Positions 23,801 to 36,300 of a stretch of DNA of 64,000 nucleotides are shown here, piece after piece. The DNA is taken from NCBI RefSeq assembly GCF_901709675.1, contig NC_051106.1, forward strand, positions 10,550,001 to 10,614,000, in the 5' to 3' direction. The position numbers and the translations under genes were made by a program. This DNA is from Syngnathus acus. Taxonomy: Eukaryota > Chordata > Actinopteri > Syngnathiformes > Syngnathidae. The notes under the pieces are model-generated. The model did no database searches. It was not told where the DNA came from and saw only the letters and a list, made by a program, of their open reading frames with translations. How positions within the stretch are numbered: the first letter of the stretch is position 1; every line of letters begins with the position of its first letter.

Positions 23801-26800
23801 GTCTCTGGAGCAGCCTTTGGCTCAGACCAGGACCACAGCCATAGTGGAGGTGAAGGGGGCCATCAATGTGGTGCTTACACCCCTTGTGGCTGAATCCTTG
23901 GACAGGTACAAAACACCCTTTTGTTGTCCTGATAAAAATCCGAATAGGAATAAAAACGGAACTGATCAAAAAGCAAACACCAGTGGCAATAGTGTCTTGC
24001 TGATTAGTTTTGAAAATCACTCACAACTCTTTTTTCACGTCTTGACTTTTCCCGCAGTGTTGCCGCTATTTCTACTGCCGTGTTGTGTATTTGGTTGGTT
24101 TCAGGTACATCGAGTCCATGGTGCACTTTGCCAGTATCCGTCATCCTGCGGCCATTCTCGATGACCTACACGGTAAAGTTCTCAATGAGGCTTATCAGAT
24201 CAGCAAATCCACAGTTTCCGAATCTGTAAGTGCTCCAAAGGGAAATCACAATGGTTGTACTTGACCTATGGCTGCTGGATGAATGTGGCTTGTGTCCATG
24301 TATGATTGTTATGACTCTCCATTTCCACAGAGCCAAGCGTTCAAACAGGAGCAAAAGCTTTCCAAGAACGAGGCCACGGCCCACGGATCCCTCAATATCT
24401 CCCAAGGCCAGACGGACCTGTCTGTCAAACCAGATCATGTGAAAATCAAGGGCCTTCAAGCCAATGTCTCAATCCCTAAGGTGATCTTTTGGAAAATATC
24501 ATCAGCGTAAAAAAAAAAAAACATATACCATTTGCATTCGAGCATGAATGTTTCTGGCAAAGTCTTCCATTGACATCTGTTGTGTTCTTTTTCTTTTCTT
24601 TTCAGGTCAACCTTTGTCTCCTACAGGCTTCTGTAGAAGAGGGTTTTCCATCCTGCTCCAGTAAGTCCGTCACACACGTGTCTCTTGTGGCGCTGTGCTT
24701 TGATAGGATTGCCACCCAATTCAGGATGAATAGGTGAGTGAGGCCTTCCTTAACTCATCAGCAATAGATTTCTCATTTCTAACACCACTACTTGGCATAA
24801 GTAATTGTTAGCATTATTGGCTTTGTAAAAAGAAGGCTTTTTTTTTGTTTTTTTTTCCCCCCGCCAGGGGAATTGTGGAAGAAAGCCCCAACACCACAGA
24901 ACACGGGCGACCCTCTGTCATGTTAGAGAAGTACGCATCTGCCACTAAGATGCAGCCTCAGTCATCTGGCTCGTTACGTTCCAACGCCGGCATCGAGAAA
25001 GGCAAAGAAATAGCCGCAAGGCTCAACATCCACCGTATCCACAGCCAGCTCAGAGGCCTCGACTCCACAGGTGGGTGTTTTGTCTTTCTGCTTTGGATTG
25101 GATTTGGATCCTTTGAATTGTTCCCCACCCATAGACATTGGCACTTGTGCCATCACCGCAATCCCCGTTGAGAAGTCCAAAGTGCTGTTTGGCCTGGAGG
25201 AAACGGAGGAATTTTCTCTAGTTGATGAGACAGACATGCATGGAAGCTCAGGTGACCTCAGCCGCTCTGCCACCTCTCTTGAGAAATGGGGCTGGATCAT
25301 GTTTGAATGTGGCATTGAGAACCTTACAGTCAAAGGTAAAGCGACTCTTGGAAAGAAAAAAAGAAAGCCTCTCTTCTTGTCCTCGTTGTTTTGATTGCCT
25401 GTGTGACTTGATGTTGATAACGGCGCAGGTGGTCGTCAATCGGGAGCCATTCTCTACAATGCGTTTGGCGTGATGGGCCGCTCGGATGCTGACGGCAAAG
25501 CGGGAATCCCCAAGGCCAATGGATCCATAGGCTCGCAGACTGGGAGCGGTTACAGCACTGACGCATCTGACGACAACTTACCCCGTGATGCTGTTCGCCC
25601 CCCTTCCGATGATGTGAATGGGCACTCTGACTCTGACGATCAGGTAAGACTAAGGCACTTCCCACACAATCAGGATATTGGGGCGTGAATTGAGAAAAGA
25701 AATCCAATGGGAAGATGGAGCAAGATATCAGTGTCAATTTGCTGTCCGTGCTGTCAACCTTTGACGAGGACGTTAACGGAGGTGCCGATTGCGCAGGACG
25801 AAGGGGTCGAGTCGGACGACTTGAAGAAAGACCTTCCGCTGATGCCTCCGCCACCCGACTCCAGCAGCATGAAACTGACTATCCGCGAGATTTGGTTCAG
25901 TTTTGCCGCTCCCACCAATGTGCGATCGCCGTCGCAGGCCATCTCCAGGTAACCGTGCCACGAAATGCTTTGTTTGGGAAGTCTTTTCAAACACAGGCGC
26001 ATTTCCAGTGAGTAAGCAGACGCTCCTCTTTCTTTTTTCCAGGCAGTTAAATCTGCTCAGCACCGCCACTCCAGCCATCGGCGCCTGGTTGGTGCCCATC
26101 GACCAGCTCAAATCTTCCCTTCGCAAACTGGACATGGAGGGTACACTCCGTGTGTGCGCAGTCATGGGCTGCATTATGACCGAGGCGCTTGAGGTCAGTT
26201 GGCTAATGGGCTCCGTCCGCAGCCATTTTGCCCAACCGCTGAATTGTGTCACATTGCAGAAAAAGAGCATCCACATCCCAATCCGAAGCAAGTACAATCG
26301 CGTGACCAAGCGAGCGCACTACTTGCACGAGAATCCCTCCTGTATGCTTTGCAACATCCTTCACCGCTATTTGCAACAGGCAGACTATTCGGTCATTGAG
26401 GAGGCCACCATGGTTAGTACACCTCGAATGGAGACCTGCAATTACGTTTCAATTCTCTCTTTTTCTTGCGTCAATCTTTTTCCTCGTACTTATTGCAGAA
26501 TGATGGAGTCCCCGCCTTAGTGACTCTGAAGAAGGGTCTCGTGGCTTTGGCTCGACAGTGGATGAAATTTATTGTGGTGACTCAGGGCTTCAAAGCTATT
26601 GGTCTGATGAGGCCCAATCAGCTTACGAAACCAAAGGAAGCTCACCAGAACCCGGTTGAGACAGTCCTGGGCTTGGACAACGGCGCAGCACTGCAAAGTG
26701 ACACCAGTGGAGATGGAGCCGAATTCGAATACGATGCAGGTGCCGGCAAAGCATTCAATTACGAGGAACATATGACCACGTACCACATAAGAAATGATTT

Positions 26801-29800
26801 CCCAAAGGCCAAATATTGCTATTTTTGTCCCACCGAACCATGAATCATTTAAAATCATCCCAAAATGTTATCGTGCTGAGTTATTGGTAGAAAAGCGATT
26901 TCTGGTAAAACCTTGCGGGACAATTCAAGTTTTACTACCTACTAACAGTCATTTGGTCTTTTGTGGCTTTGCTATCCTTTCTGTGAAGCCACAGTGAGTG
27001 AACACACCATGCTGCTGGAGGGAGCGTGTGGTCGTCCGCCACCAAAAGAGGGAAACTCTGGTCCTGTCAGTGGAGTGGAGATCATGAGGAAACTCTCAAA
27101 GTCCCATGCACACAGCGAGTCTGCACTGCGAATCAAGGTAAAGGAGAGAAAAGAAATGACCATGTGATCCATCCATCCAGCTCGCTGAGCATGAACCTGA
27201 CATGCGCACACGTCTGTGCTTTTGTCGCGCGTGCGTGCCCAGGGCTCCCATCCGTATCAATCTCTGAGTTACACCAGCGGCGACACAGCCGCTGACTCGC
27301 CGGCCCACGTGAGCCGTGCGGGCCTGCCGGTCAAGGACAGCCCCAGGAAAGAGAGTCTCCTGAGCAATTTAACGGGAAGTTTTCGCAGTCTGCACAACCT
27401 GCTGGAGGGCACGCCTCAGAGGAACGATCCGTCCTTTGCCGCAACAGCCAAGAGCGGTTCCCTTACTCGGACAGGTGCCCGCTTGTCTAATATTGGTCCT
27501 TTTGCATCGAGACGAAACCATCGTTTCCCTTCTGCGCTCTTCAGGCACCGATATGCTGACAGAGCACCCGCTGCTATCCGAGCCATCTTCCGTCAGCTTT
27601 TACAACTGGATGTCCAACGCCGTGGGTAACAGGAGCGGGGCTGCGGTCCAGGACTCGCCAATGAATCGATCGCAGCACAATAGCCTCCAGACAGGTACAA
27701 ATTTGGACTGATGCGATAACGGCACCGTTCTGTTTTGTCTCAAAATGGGAGAATAGGGAGAGTAGAATGCTATGAAACGATAACCTGAACGTTTCAAGTC
27801 GTTATTCAATTGAACTTTTTGTAAATGTGTCAGTTTCTCTAGACTCATTGGATTCTCCAGTTATTCACTTCCAATATCAGCCACTGCAAAGAGATAACAG
27901 TCCAGAAGGAGGTTTGGGGGGGGGGGGGTCTTCCTCAGTGTTGTGCTGACAATAGTTCTCAGTCCTTGTCACCTAGAAGTTGGTATTAGAATCCTTGTGT
28001 GACACATTTTCAACAGCTCTCAGTATTCTATAGAACACCAGAGACAGGTTGGGTCACAATGATAAAGAATCAAGCCAGACGGACTCTTTGACATCAACTG
28101 TCGCAAACACACGATCAGAACGTGGCTTGGCATTTTCCCGCTGAAATAAGCAGGGACATCCCAAAGAAATGTTGCTTGAATGCTCCAAAACCTGTGGTAT
28201 GTAGCTTTCAGCATTAATGCTGCCTTGGCAGAGAGAGGTGCAAGTTACTCAAGCCATGGGCACTGATACAGGTGTCTACAGTATACTATCATCCCAAAAT
28301 GTTAGTAGGAGCTTTTTATCCACATGCCTATAGAGTACAATGTAAGTCGATAGAATAGAAATGGAATCGATTTGCCTCTCTTGTCATTGTACTGCAGCTA
28401 TTTATGGAATCAATCTCTTTTAGGTGGGACATGTAACCTACCAACCATCCCGTCCGCGTCGGACTTCAACACAGCGATGTCCAGCGACCAGAACACCTTG
28501 GACGGGACCCACTCGCAGCATTCCCAGCATAGCACTAGCCAGGATGACATTGCTGATATTGAAGAGGGAAACCTATGTCCCGCTGCTGTTCAACTGGCTG
28601 ATGCTCAGGTGATTCATTAGTTCGCAAACACGCTCACCCTTTTGTTAGCGCAGGAAACAAAATGAACCGCTGGATTAAGGGGCTCATTTGTGCCCCAAGT
28701 CAGCAAATTGAATTGAATTGAATTGTATTCTTATAGTGTACTCTTTCAGTTGTCTCTTTTTCCATCTTAGGTTGTTTTCAAGCCTTTACTGAACTATACT
28801 GGCATCCAAGCCCAAGACAGCACTCCTCTGAGCTACAAGATGTATTTCGGAGAACATTTGTCTTTTTCTGGGAACCTGGAGTGTCTGAGAGCAGACATTG
28901 TTGACTCGGACACCTCCAAAGAGCGCAGAAACAAAAGATCCAGGAGGTAAAGTACATCTTGTTCACTGTTGACGCCTAACCCTTTTCCCTGCTCCTCGCC
29001 GGCCGGGCATCTGCAGCAGACGACTACATCTTTTTTTCAAAAGCGAGTCTCGCGTCGATCGTAACTGACGTAGTATCTCTTCCTAACGGCGGCGGCGGCA
29101 ACATCCAGGCAGAATTGCGCGCCATATTTCACATTTGCGTCAACTCCTCCTACCTCTAGACAAGGCACGGTGAACCTGCCACCGCTGGATTTCAAACCAG
29201 CTCTCCTTATTGAGACGTTCAGCTTGAATGCAGTTGTTATGGAGAAGTCGAGCAGCGCGCCGCAAGGCTCCACCGCGGCCCCGCTGTCCTTCCACGACCT
29301 CAGCCGCCGCCACTACAACACGTTCCACTGTGACTTCACCACAGCCTGCCAGGCCATTAGCCAACGTGTGGACATGGCTCTAGTGCGCCTCATTCACCAG
29401 TTCAGCACCATGATCGACGACATCAAAGCCACTCAAACGGACATTAAGCTAAACCGTTACACCGCCGGCTCGGCTTCGCCGACGCCCACCTTCAAGGCCC
29501 GACCCTACCGCCACTTTAGGTCGTCGGACTTTAGCCGGAGCTCGCGGGGCAGCATCAATGGGACGGCGCGCGGCGCCACGCAAACCCTGAAGAGCAAGAG
29601 AGGGCTGGGGGGTGCTGGAGGCTTGCCACTCAATGGACCACCCTCAGCCATGGACACGCTAGGAAGAAGGGAACACCGAGGACGTGGTTCGCTTGGACGT
29701 TCGGAGCGGCGCACCTCAAAGGTGACCTTTTGTTTTTCTTTTTTGGAGCATAAAAACAATCGATCGTCTGTCCGTGTTGGTATTTTTCCTGACTTTGTTA

Positions 29801-30497
29801 AGGGCAGTTGCTCCGCTCTTAGTTGCAGAGAGCAAGCGAACAAGTAGGGGTCACGCTTGACAAGATGTCAGTGTAGTCTAAATACTGTGGATAACAAGAT
29901 TTGGGCACCACTGACCCAGTTGGAGATGTAAAAAAGTGACATTCGGTATCAGTGTAAATGTCAGAAATTGGGCTAAACGAGGTCATTTGTTGCTTTTCCT
30001 TGAGAGCCTACCAGTTTGAGAAATGGAGTCTACACACACACAAACACAAGGTGAAGCTAGTAGAGCAGAAAAGCAACATTTCACAGTGTCCTAAATGATA
30101 CAACATCATCATCAGAGGTTCTTGCACTTTTTTAGGGCAAAAATAATTTCACATGCACTGTATTTAAATGTATTCTTTCCTACTCTAATAGCTTTTTTGA
30201 ATTGTAAAATGTATTTGCTCTTGTTGAATCTCTTTGTAAGGTGTCCAGAAAGGGCTCTCGTGATGTGGCGGACCACACGGCAATTCAGATGGATGATTCT
30301 GACTCCATCACGGTGTCGGAGCAGAGTGAGCCGTCAGCGGAATGTTGGCAGAACATGTACAAGCTGCTCAACTTCTACTCGCTCATCTCAGATCCCACAG
30401 GCATCTTGGAGAAAAGTTCTGCTGAGAATTGTTTGTCAGGTGGGCATCAGCATTCATTATTGTGTTTCCCAGGTTACAGTGTGTGTGTGTGTGTGTG

Positions 30498-30548
<51 letters not shown>

Positions 30549-33315
30549 ATATATAATATATATGTATTGCGCCATATAGTAGGTCAGAATGATATCACTC
30601 TTAAATCATACATATCAGTAGGGGGCTGATCTTCTTACTGGAGGACAACAACTGAATGATTGTGCTTCAATGTGAATGCGGCTTGATAGTTTTCTCCCCT
30701 TCATCTGTTCCACAGAGGGTGGGCGTCGCCCATCCGAGCCGCTCTGCAACGTGATCTTTGAGAACGAACAGCAGGAACCCACGCCCAGCAAGCCCCCTCC
30801 TGCTGGCTGCAGGCGGCGTAGCCTGGTGAGCTCCGAGCCCCAGCACGTCACCCTCATCGTGTTTGGCATCGGCATGGTGAACCGCACCCACCTGGAGGCT
30901 GACATTGGTGGACTCACCATGGAGGCAGAACTCAAGAAGATCCATGGAAGTTTTACCCTCAAAGAGAAGATGAAAGGTGATTTGCTCATACTATGTCATG
31001 ATGCAAAACAAATGAAAAATCTATTCTTGATGACTTACTACGAGCCTTTGTGTCTTTTAGATATCCTTCATCAGAAAATGACTGAGACCTGTGCATCAGC
31101 TCATATAGGAGGCGTAAACATTGTACTGCTGGAGGGCATAACACCTGACATTCAGTACGTTCACAAAGATACCTTTTTTTTTTTTTTTGCTCCATTTTGA
31201 ATTGTCTCTAAAACTGAGAATGACATCCATTTTTGCAGTCTTTTGATTATTCGCCTGAATCAAGGCATTCTGTCTTTCCCTATTAATCATACATGCATTA
31301 AACACATACATTACAATAAATTCATTAACAGAAGGAAACGAAGCATTTAAAGCATGATACACTAAAGCTGTCGAATGATTTGACATTTTCCTCTGCTCTC
31401 CCTTTTGTGTTGTTGTTTTCTCCCTTTGCTTTCTCCCACAACTACATGCATAGACTGGAGGATTTCCCAACATCTCCCACCAGCACAGCAAAACAAGAGT
31501 TTCTGTATGTTGTTGCTGCTTTCTAGGGCTCGCGTGCATTCAGCTTTTAGTCCAAATCCAAAGGCATCTCCATCATTTGTTTGTTCCCTCTATTCCACAC
31601 GGGTGCATGAAACCATTGCAGTGGTCTTGAGAGATCCATCCACGTTTGCCAATCTTTCTTTCCTCTTGCGGTATTGAGTCAGAAGCAGTATGTGATCATC
31701 GCTTCATCAATATCTGACCGAGGGTGAAAATGACAGATTTCATTTGAGTGAAAAGCTTAGAAACATGGAAGGGGGATGATGGGTGCATTTTCACTCATGA
31801 TGTTAATTGTTTTCCAATTAGCCTACTCAAAAACAATCTCGGAAGCAATAGCCATCCACGTTTTGAAGGTGGTGGAGCAACCTCACGATCCAACTTAATG
31901 AGGCTGTTGCCGTTAGCAGATGTCGACGCACGGGTAATTCTCGGAAATCTCTTGAATATTTTAGGCAACCACCCGCATTGACAATTGAAAAAATATATAT
32001 ATATATAGCTTAGTGGTGCTCTGTGTTGGATCCTAATTGGGTAGAAACTGTCGCAATTATCCATTGTCAGACCATCCTCAATCTGCATGATCTTTTGTCG
32101 TGGTTCATACGCTCATCTCTCTCTTCACGTCAGCTGCAGCAGATCACGTGTTAAACATCTGTCACCCTTCTTGCAGAACTGTGGTTAAGTGCAACATCGC
32201 CAAGTCTCAGGCCTTGTACAGCGCCCAGCGTGGACTGAAAACGAATAATGCCGCTGTCTTCAAAGTGGGAGCCATCATGATCAACATCCCCCAGCACCCA
32301 GCCACTTTACACAGCATGATGGTCCGCAGCTCCCATCAGCTGTCCAAACAGATCTCTGACCTCATCCGACAGCCGTCTAACACGTACGTCGAGCCTTCCT
32401 CCCACGCTTCCAGAAAAGACACCGAACATTCGAGAGTTTTTATTCGCCATGTTTGAGCGTGCCAAAGAAGGAATTTGACTTTGGTCATTCGGTAACATTG
32501 CACACGACTCTGAAATGCCCACATCTCTTGTCCCGCTGCTGGTATTTGGTCTGTTTTTACAGTCCGAAGAGATTGTGTTTCTCATCCTATTCATTTTAAA
32601 ATGCACGACATTCTTGTCGCATGAATTACGATGAGCTCCTTTGGATGGACTGAGTGAAAGTTTCTTCTTCTTCCTCTCCAGTCAACCTCCCAATAGGGAG
32701 GACACGCCCACCCCGCAACCCTCCGACAAAGGCTCCAGCATCAATCAGACGCCCGTTGAGGCCAACGAGTTTCCCCAGCTTCCCGAAGGCCTCGAAAAGA
32801 AGCCCATCGTGCTCAAGTTCAGTGCCATGATGGATGGCATCACCATCGGCGCCGCCCTGCTACCCTCGCTGAAAGCCGAGTACAAAATGGGTCGCATGAA
32901 GAGCCATGGCATGACAGGTGTGTGGAAAAACACCGAGCATTGCGAGTCCAAGATTTGAAAATCAATAAGGCATATTTGCTTCGTGTTGATGTTGCAGGGG
33001 CTCAAACCAGCTTCACCTTTGAGTTGCCAAACCACAAGCTATGCTTTCAATCAAAAGTGTCTCCTGTGGACATGTCCACCATGCCACCATCGGCGAGCCT
33101 CACCCTGCCACCTGTTACCATGTCCGGAGAGTACATCATGGAGGACCACGAGAGTCATTCCGATCAGGGTTGGGGCGCTGATGACTTCCCTGCAAAGCAA
33201 GGCAACTATCTCCAAGGCAACTACCTGCGCTGTGTGGCAGAGGTGGGATAGGACGTGTCTCATTCATGTGAAGATTAATGAATGAGCTGGGTTGACCGCT
33301 GGCTCACTGGCTTTC

Positions 33316-33358
<43 letters not shown>

Positions 33359-36300
33359 CTCTCTCTCTCTCTCTCGTGTTAGATTGGCTCTTTTGAACAC
33401 AACCTGACCACTGATCTGTTAAACCACCTGGTTTTCCTGCAGAAGGTTTTTATGAAGGAGGTCAATGAGGTCATCCAGAAGGTCTCAGGTGATGCAAAAT
33501 AGACTATAGTCAAACTTGTTGAACTGACATAAAGCTGGCTTGCTTGTGATGGTTGCTGTAAAGGCAGGCTCCCGTTCCTGTAGGAGCAATAAATAATTGA
33601 CGTCCATAGCCTCCAGCTATGCTTCGCACTTTGCAATCATAATTGTCACAAAATAACAAGGCGTCACAAAGCTTGGCTTTCACTCCACAAGCTTTCTTCA
33701 AATATCGACTGTCACATATCGTTGCTAACCCAATATTTGTGCCGTTGACTTGTTGGGCATCATGCATGTGTTGATTATTGCGGCAGGGGTGGAACAACCC
33801 ATCCCACTGTGGAATGAGCACGACAACTCGACGGATGCAGACAAGCCCAAAATCCTGCTCTATTCGCTAAGCCTCATGTTCAAGGTACTTTGCACGCAAT
33901 ATCCACTTGTCTGTATGATGACACGAGCACAAGGTATCATTCAAAAGACTCAATGTTAAAAAGCGGTTTCAAGCAGAGAGCGGGCTTGTTTTCACAGGGA
34001 ATCCAAATGACCGCCACCACCCCTTCAATGAGGGCTGTCCGTTTTGAGACCGGCTTGATTGAGCTGGAGCTGTCCAACAGGATCCAGTGTAAGGCTCAGC
34101 CTGGTGGCAGCAGCAGTTATCTGAAACTTTTTGGCAAATGTCAAGTTGACCTACACTTGGCCCTTGGGCAAATTGTCAAGCACCAGGTACAAACTAATAT
34201 GTACAACCGCCAGTCAGTTGTTGTTGTTATTTGATTTTTTTCCCCAAGTCAGAGTTAAGCCACTTTTCCTGTAACAGGTCTATGAAGAGGCAGGCTCAGA
34301 CTTCCACCAGGTAGCATACTTTCGGACCCGGATCGGTCTGCGAAACGCTCTCCAGGAGGAGATCAGTGGCTCGTCTGACAAGGAGGCTGTTCTCATCACT
34401 CTCAACAGGCCAATTGTTTTCGCCCAACCTGTGGCGTTTGACAGAGGTCAGCTGACTTGCTTGCTTTTTTTTTTATTATCACCAAATACCACCAGATGGT
34501 TTGCATGTTTGAGCTTCTGAACTTTGCTTTTTTTTGGTACAATGACTGGAGCTTGCGTCCAAATTGTCGCCATAATGCGCGTCTGTCCTCCCGCAGCTGT
34601 GCTATTCTGGCTGAATTACAAGGCGGCGTACGACAACTGGAACGAACAGCGCTTGGCGCTCAACAAGGACATTCACGTGGCCACAAAAGAGGTGGTGGAC
34701 AAGCTGCCAGGTATCCAACAGACATCAGCCCAAGCCTTCAGCACTCTCTTCCTTCAACTGACGGTCAATGACCTGGGCATCTGCCTGCCCATCACCGGCG
34801 CATCCCAGGTAATGGCACGGCCGGCCCATTTTGGGACACTCTATACAAACCCCAATTCAAATGTTATGTCTACACATTCCCTGAATCTTCTCTGAAGATA
34901 ATGAGATTGCTCAATTCCTTGCAGACATAACGTTGACAAATGTTCTGGTGAACGTCTCTCCTCCGTCCGTCGCTTGTGAACAAATGAGCCTTTGAGGGAT
35001 GCCCCTTCTATACTCAATCATGACATTCGCGATTGCGTTCACCCGTGCGATGTTCCAAATGGGTCTTTTTCAATATAGAATGAATGAATATAGGTTGCGA
35101 AGGATTAACGTATCATTTTTACCATTGTGTATCTCAACGTCATTGGAATTGGGGTTTGTTTGTATGTATAAAAGTAGATGCGTGCGCGTGTGTGTGTGCG
35201 TGTGTGTCTCTATACAATTATATGTATATGTCATTAATTATTTCCATAGAAAGGACAAGCAACCACTGCGGAAGGCGCAAACTCTGAATCTGGGCCCTGC
35301 ACATCAAAAGCCCCGAATAAAAATGCACGAAAAGTAACCTGCCATGTGTACATACTCTATTGCTTCTGTTGGGTTGCTGAGGGACAGAGGCTGGCTAACT
35401 GTGCTCAACACTCCCCCTCAATTGCACGTCTCTGCAGTGCTATTTTCTGGGTAACATTAACAAAGGGACTCCAAATGAGTCATACACTGGAGGTTTGCAT
35501 AACTAAGAGTGGAGGTGGTGTTTTCATTGCTACTTAGATGGTATGCTAATTAAGATTCCATTTGAATCGTTGGATCATTTTCTCGTGGAATCATCCTGAA
35601 TTCAAATGTTGATCTGAATGTCTGCTATGAACTCATCAAATCCAACCAACACGCTTGCCTTTCTTTCCTTCTTTCTTTCTTCGCCAGGCCAACCACAGCA
35701 TCGATCTGGACACCAGCTCCGCATTGGTCTTGACTATCGAGAGCACACTGATCACCGCCTGCTCGTCGGAGTCCCTGGTTAGCAAAGGCCACTTCAAGAA
35801 TTTCTGCATCCGCTTTGCGGAGGGTTTTGAGACCACTTGGGATGACTGGAAGCCCGAGATCCGAGGCGATTTGGTCATGAACGCTTGTAAGTGATCACGG
35901 GGGGGGAAATGTTCTATGAAAGCCTACGCTGCTTTTCTGAATCACTCCCCTTGATGTGTTTGTTTGTGACGAATACTCAGGTATAGTCCCTGATGGCACA
36001 TATGAAGTGTGTTCTAGGACCACGGGGCAACCATCTGCTGGCAAGTTGTACTCCATCAAATATGGCTCACACACACACACACACAGCAGGATACTTGACT
36101 TTATTGAAGGATAAGAGCAAGCAGAGCTTTGGATTCATTTTCATCCTCTGCTTTTCTCTCCTCGCCAACAAATCAGAGAGCAGTAGTGCCGGGACCTGGA
36201 CTCTGAATGTGCTTTGGAAGATGTGCGGCATCGACGTTCACATGGACCCCAATATTGGCAAGCGCCTCAACGCCCTCGGTAACACGCTGACGTCAATGAC

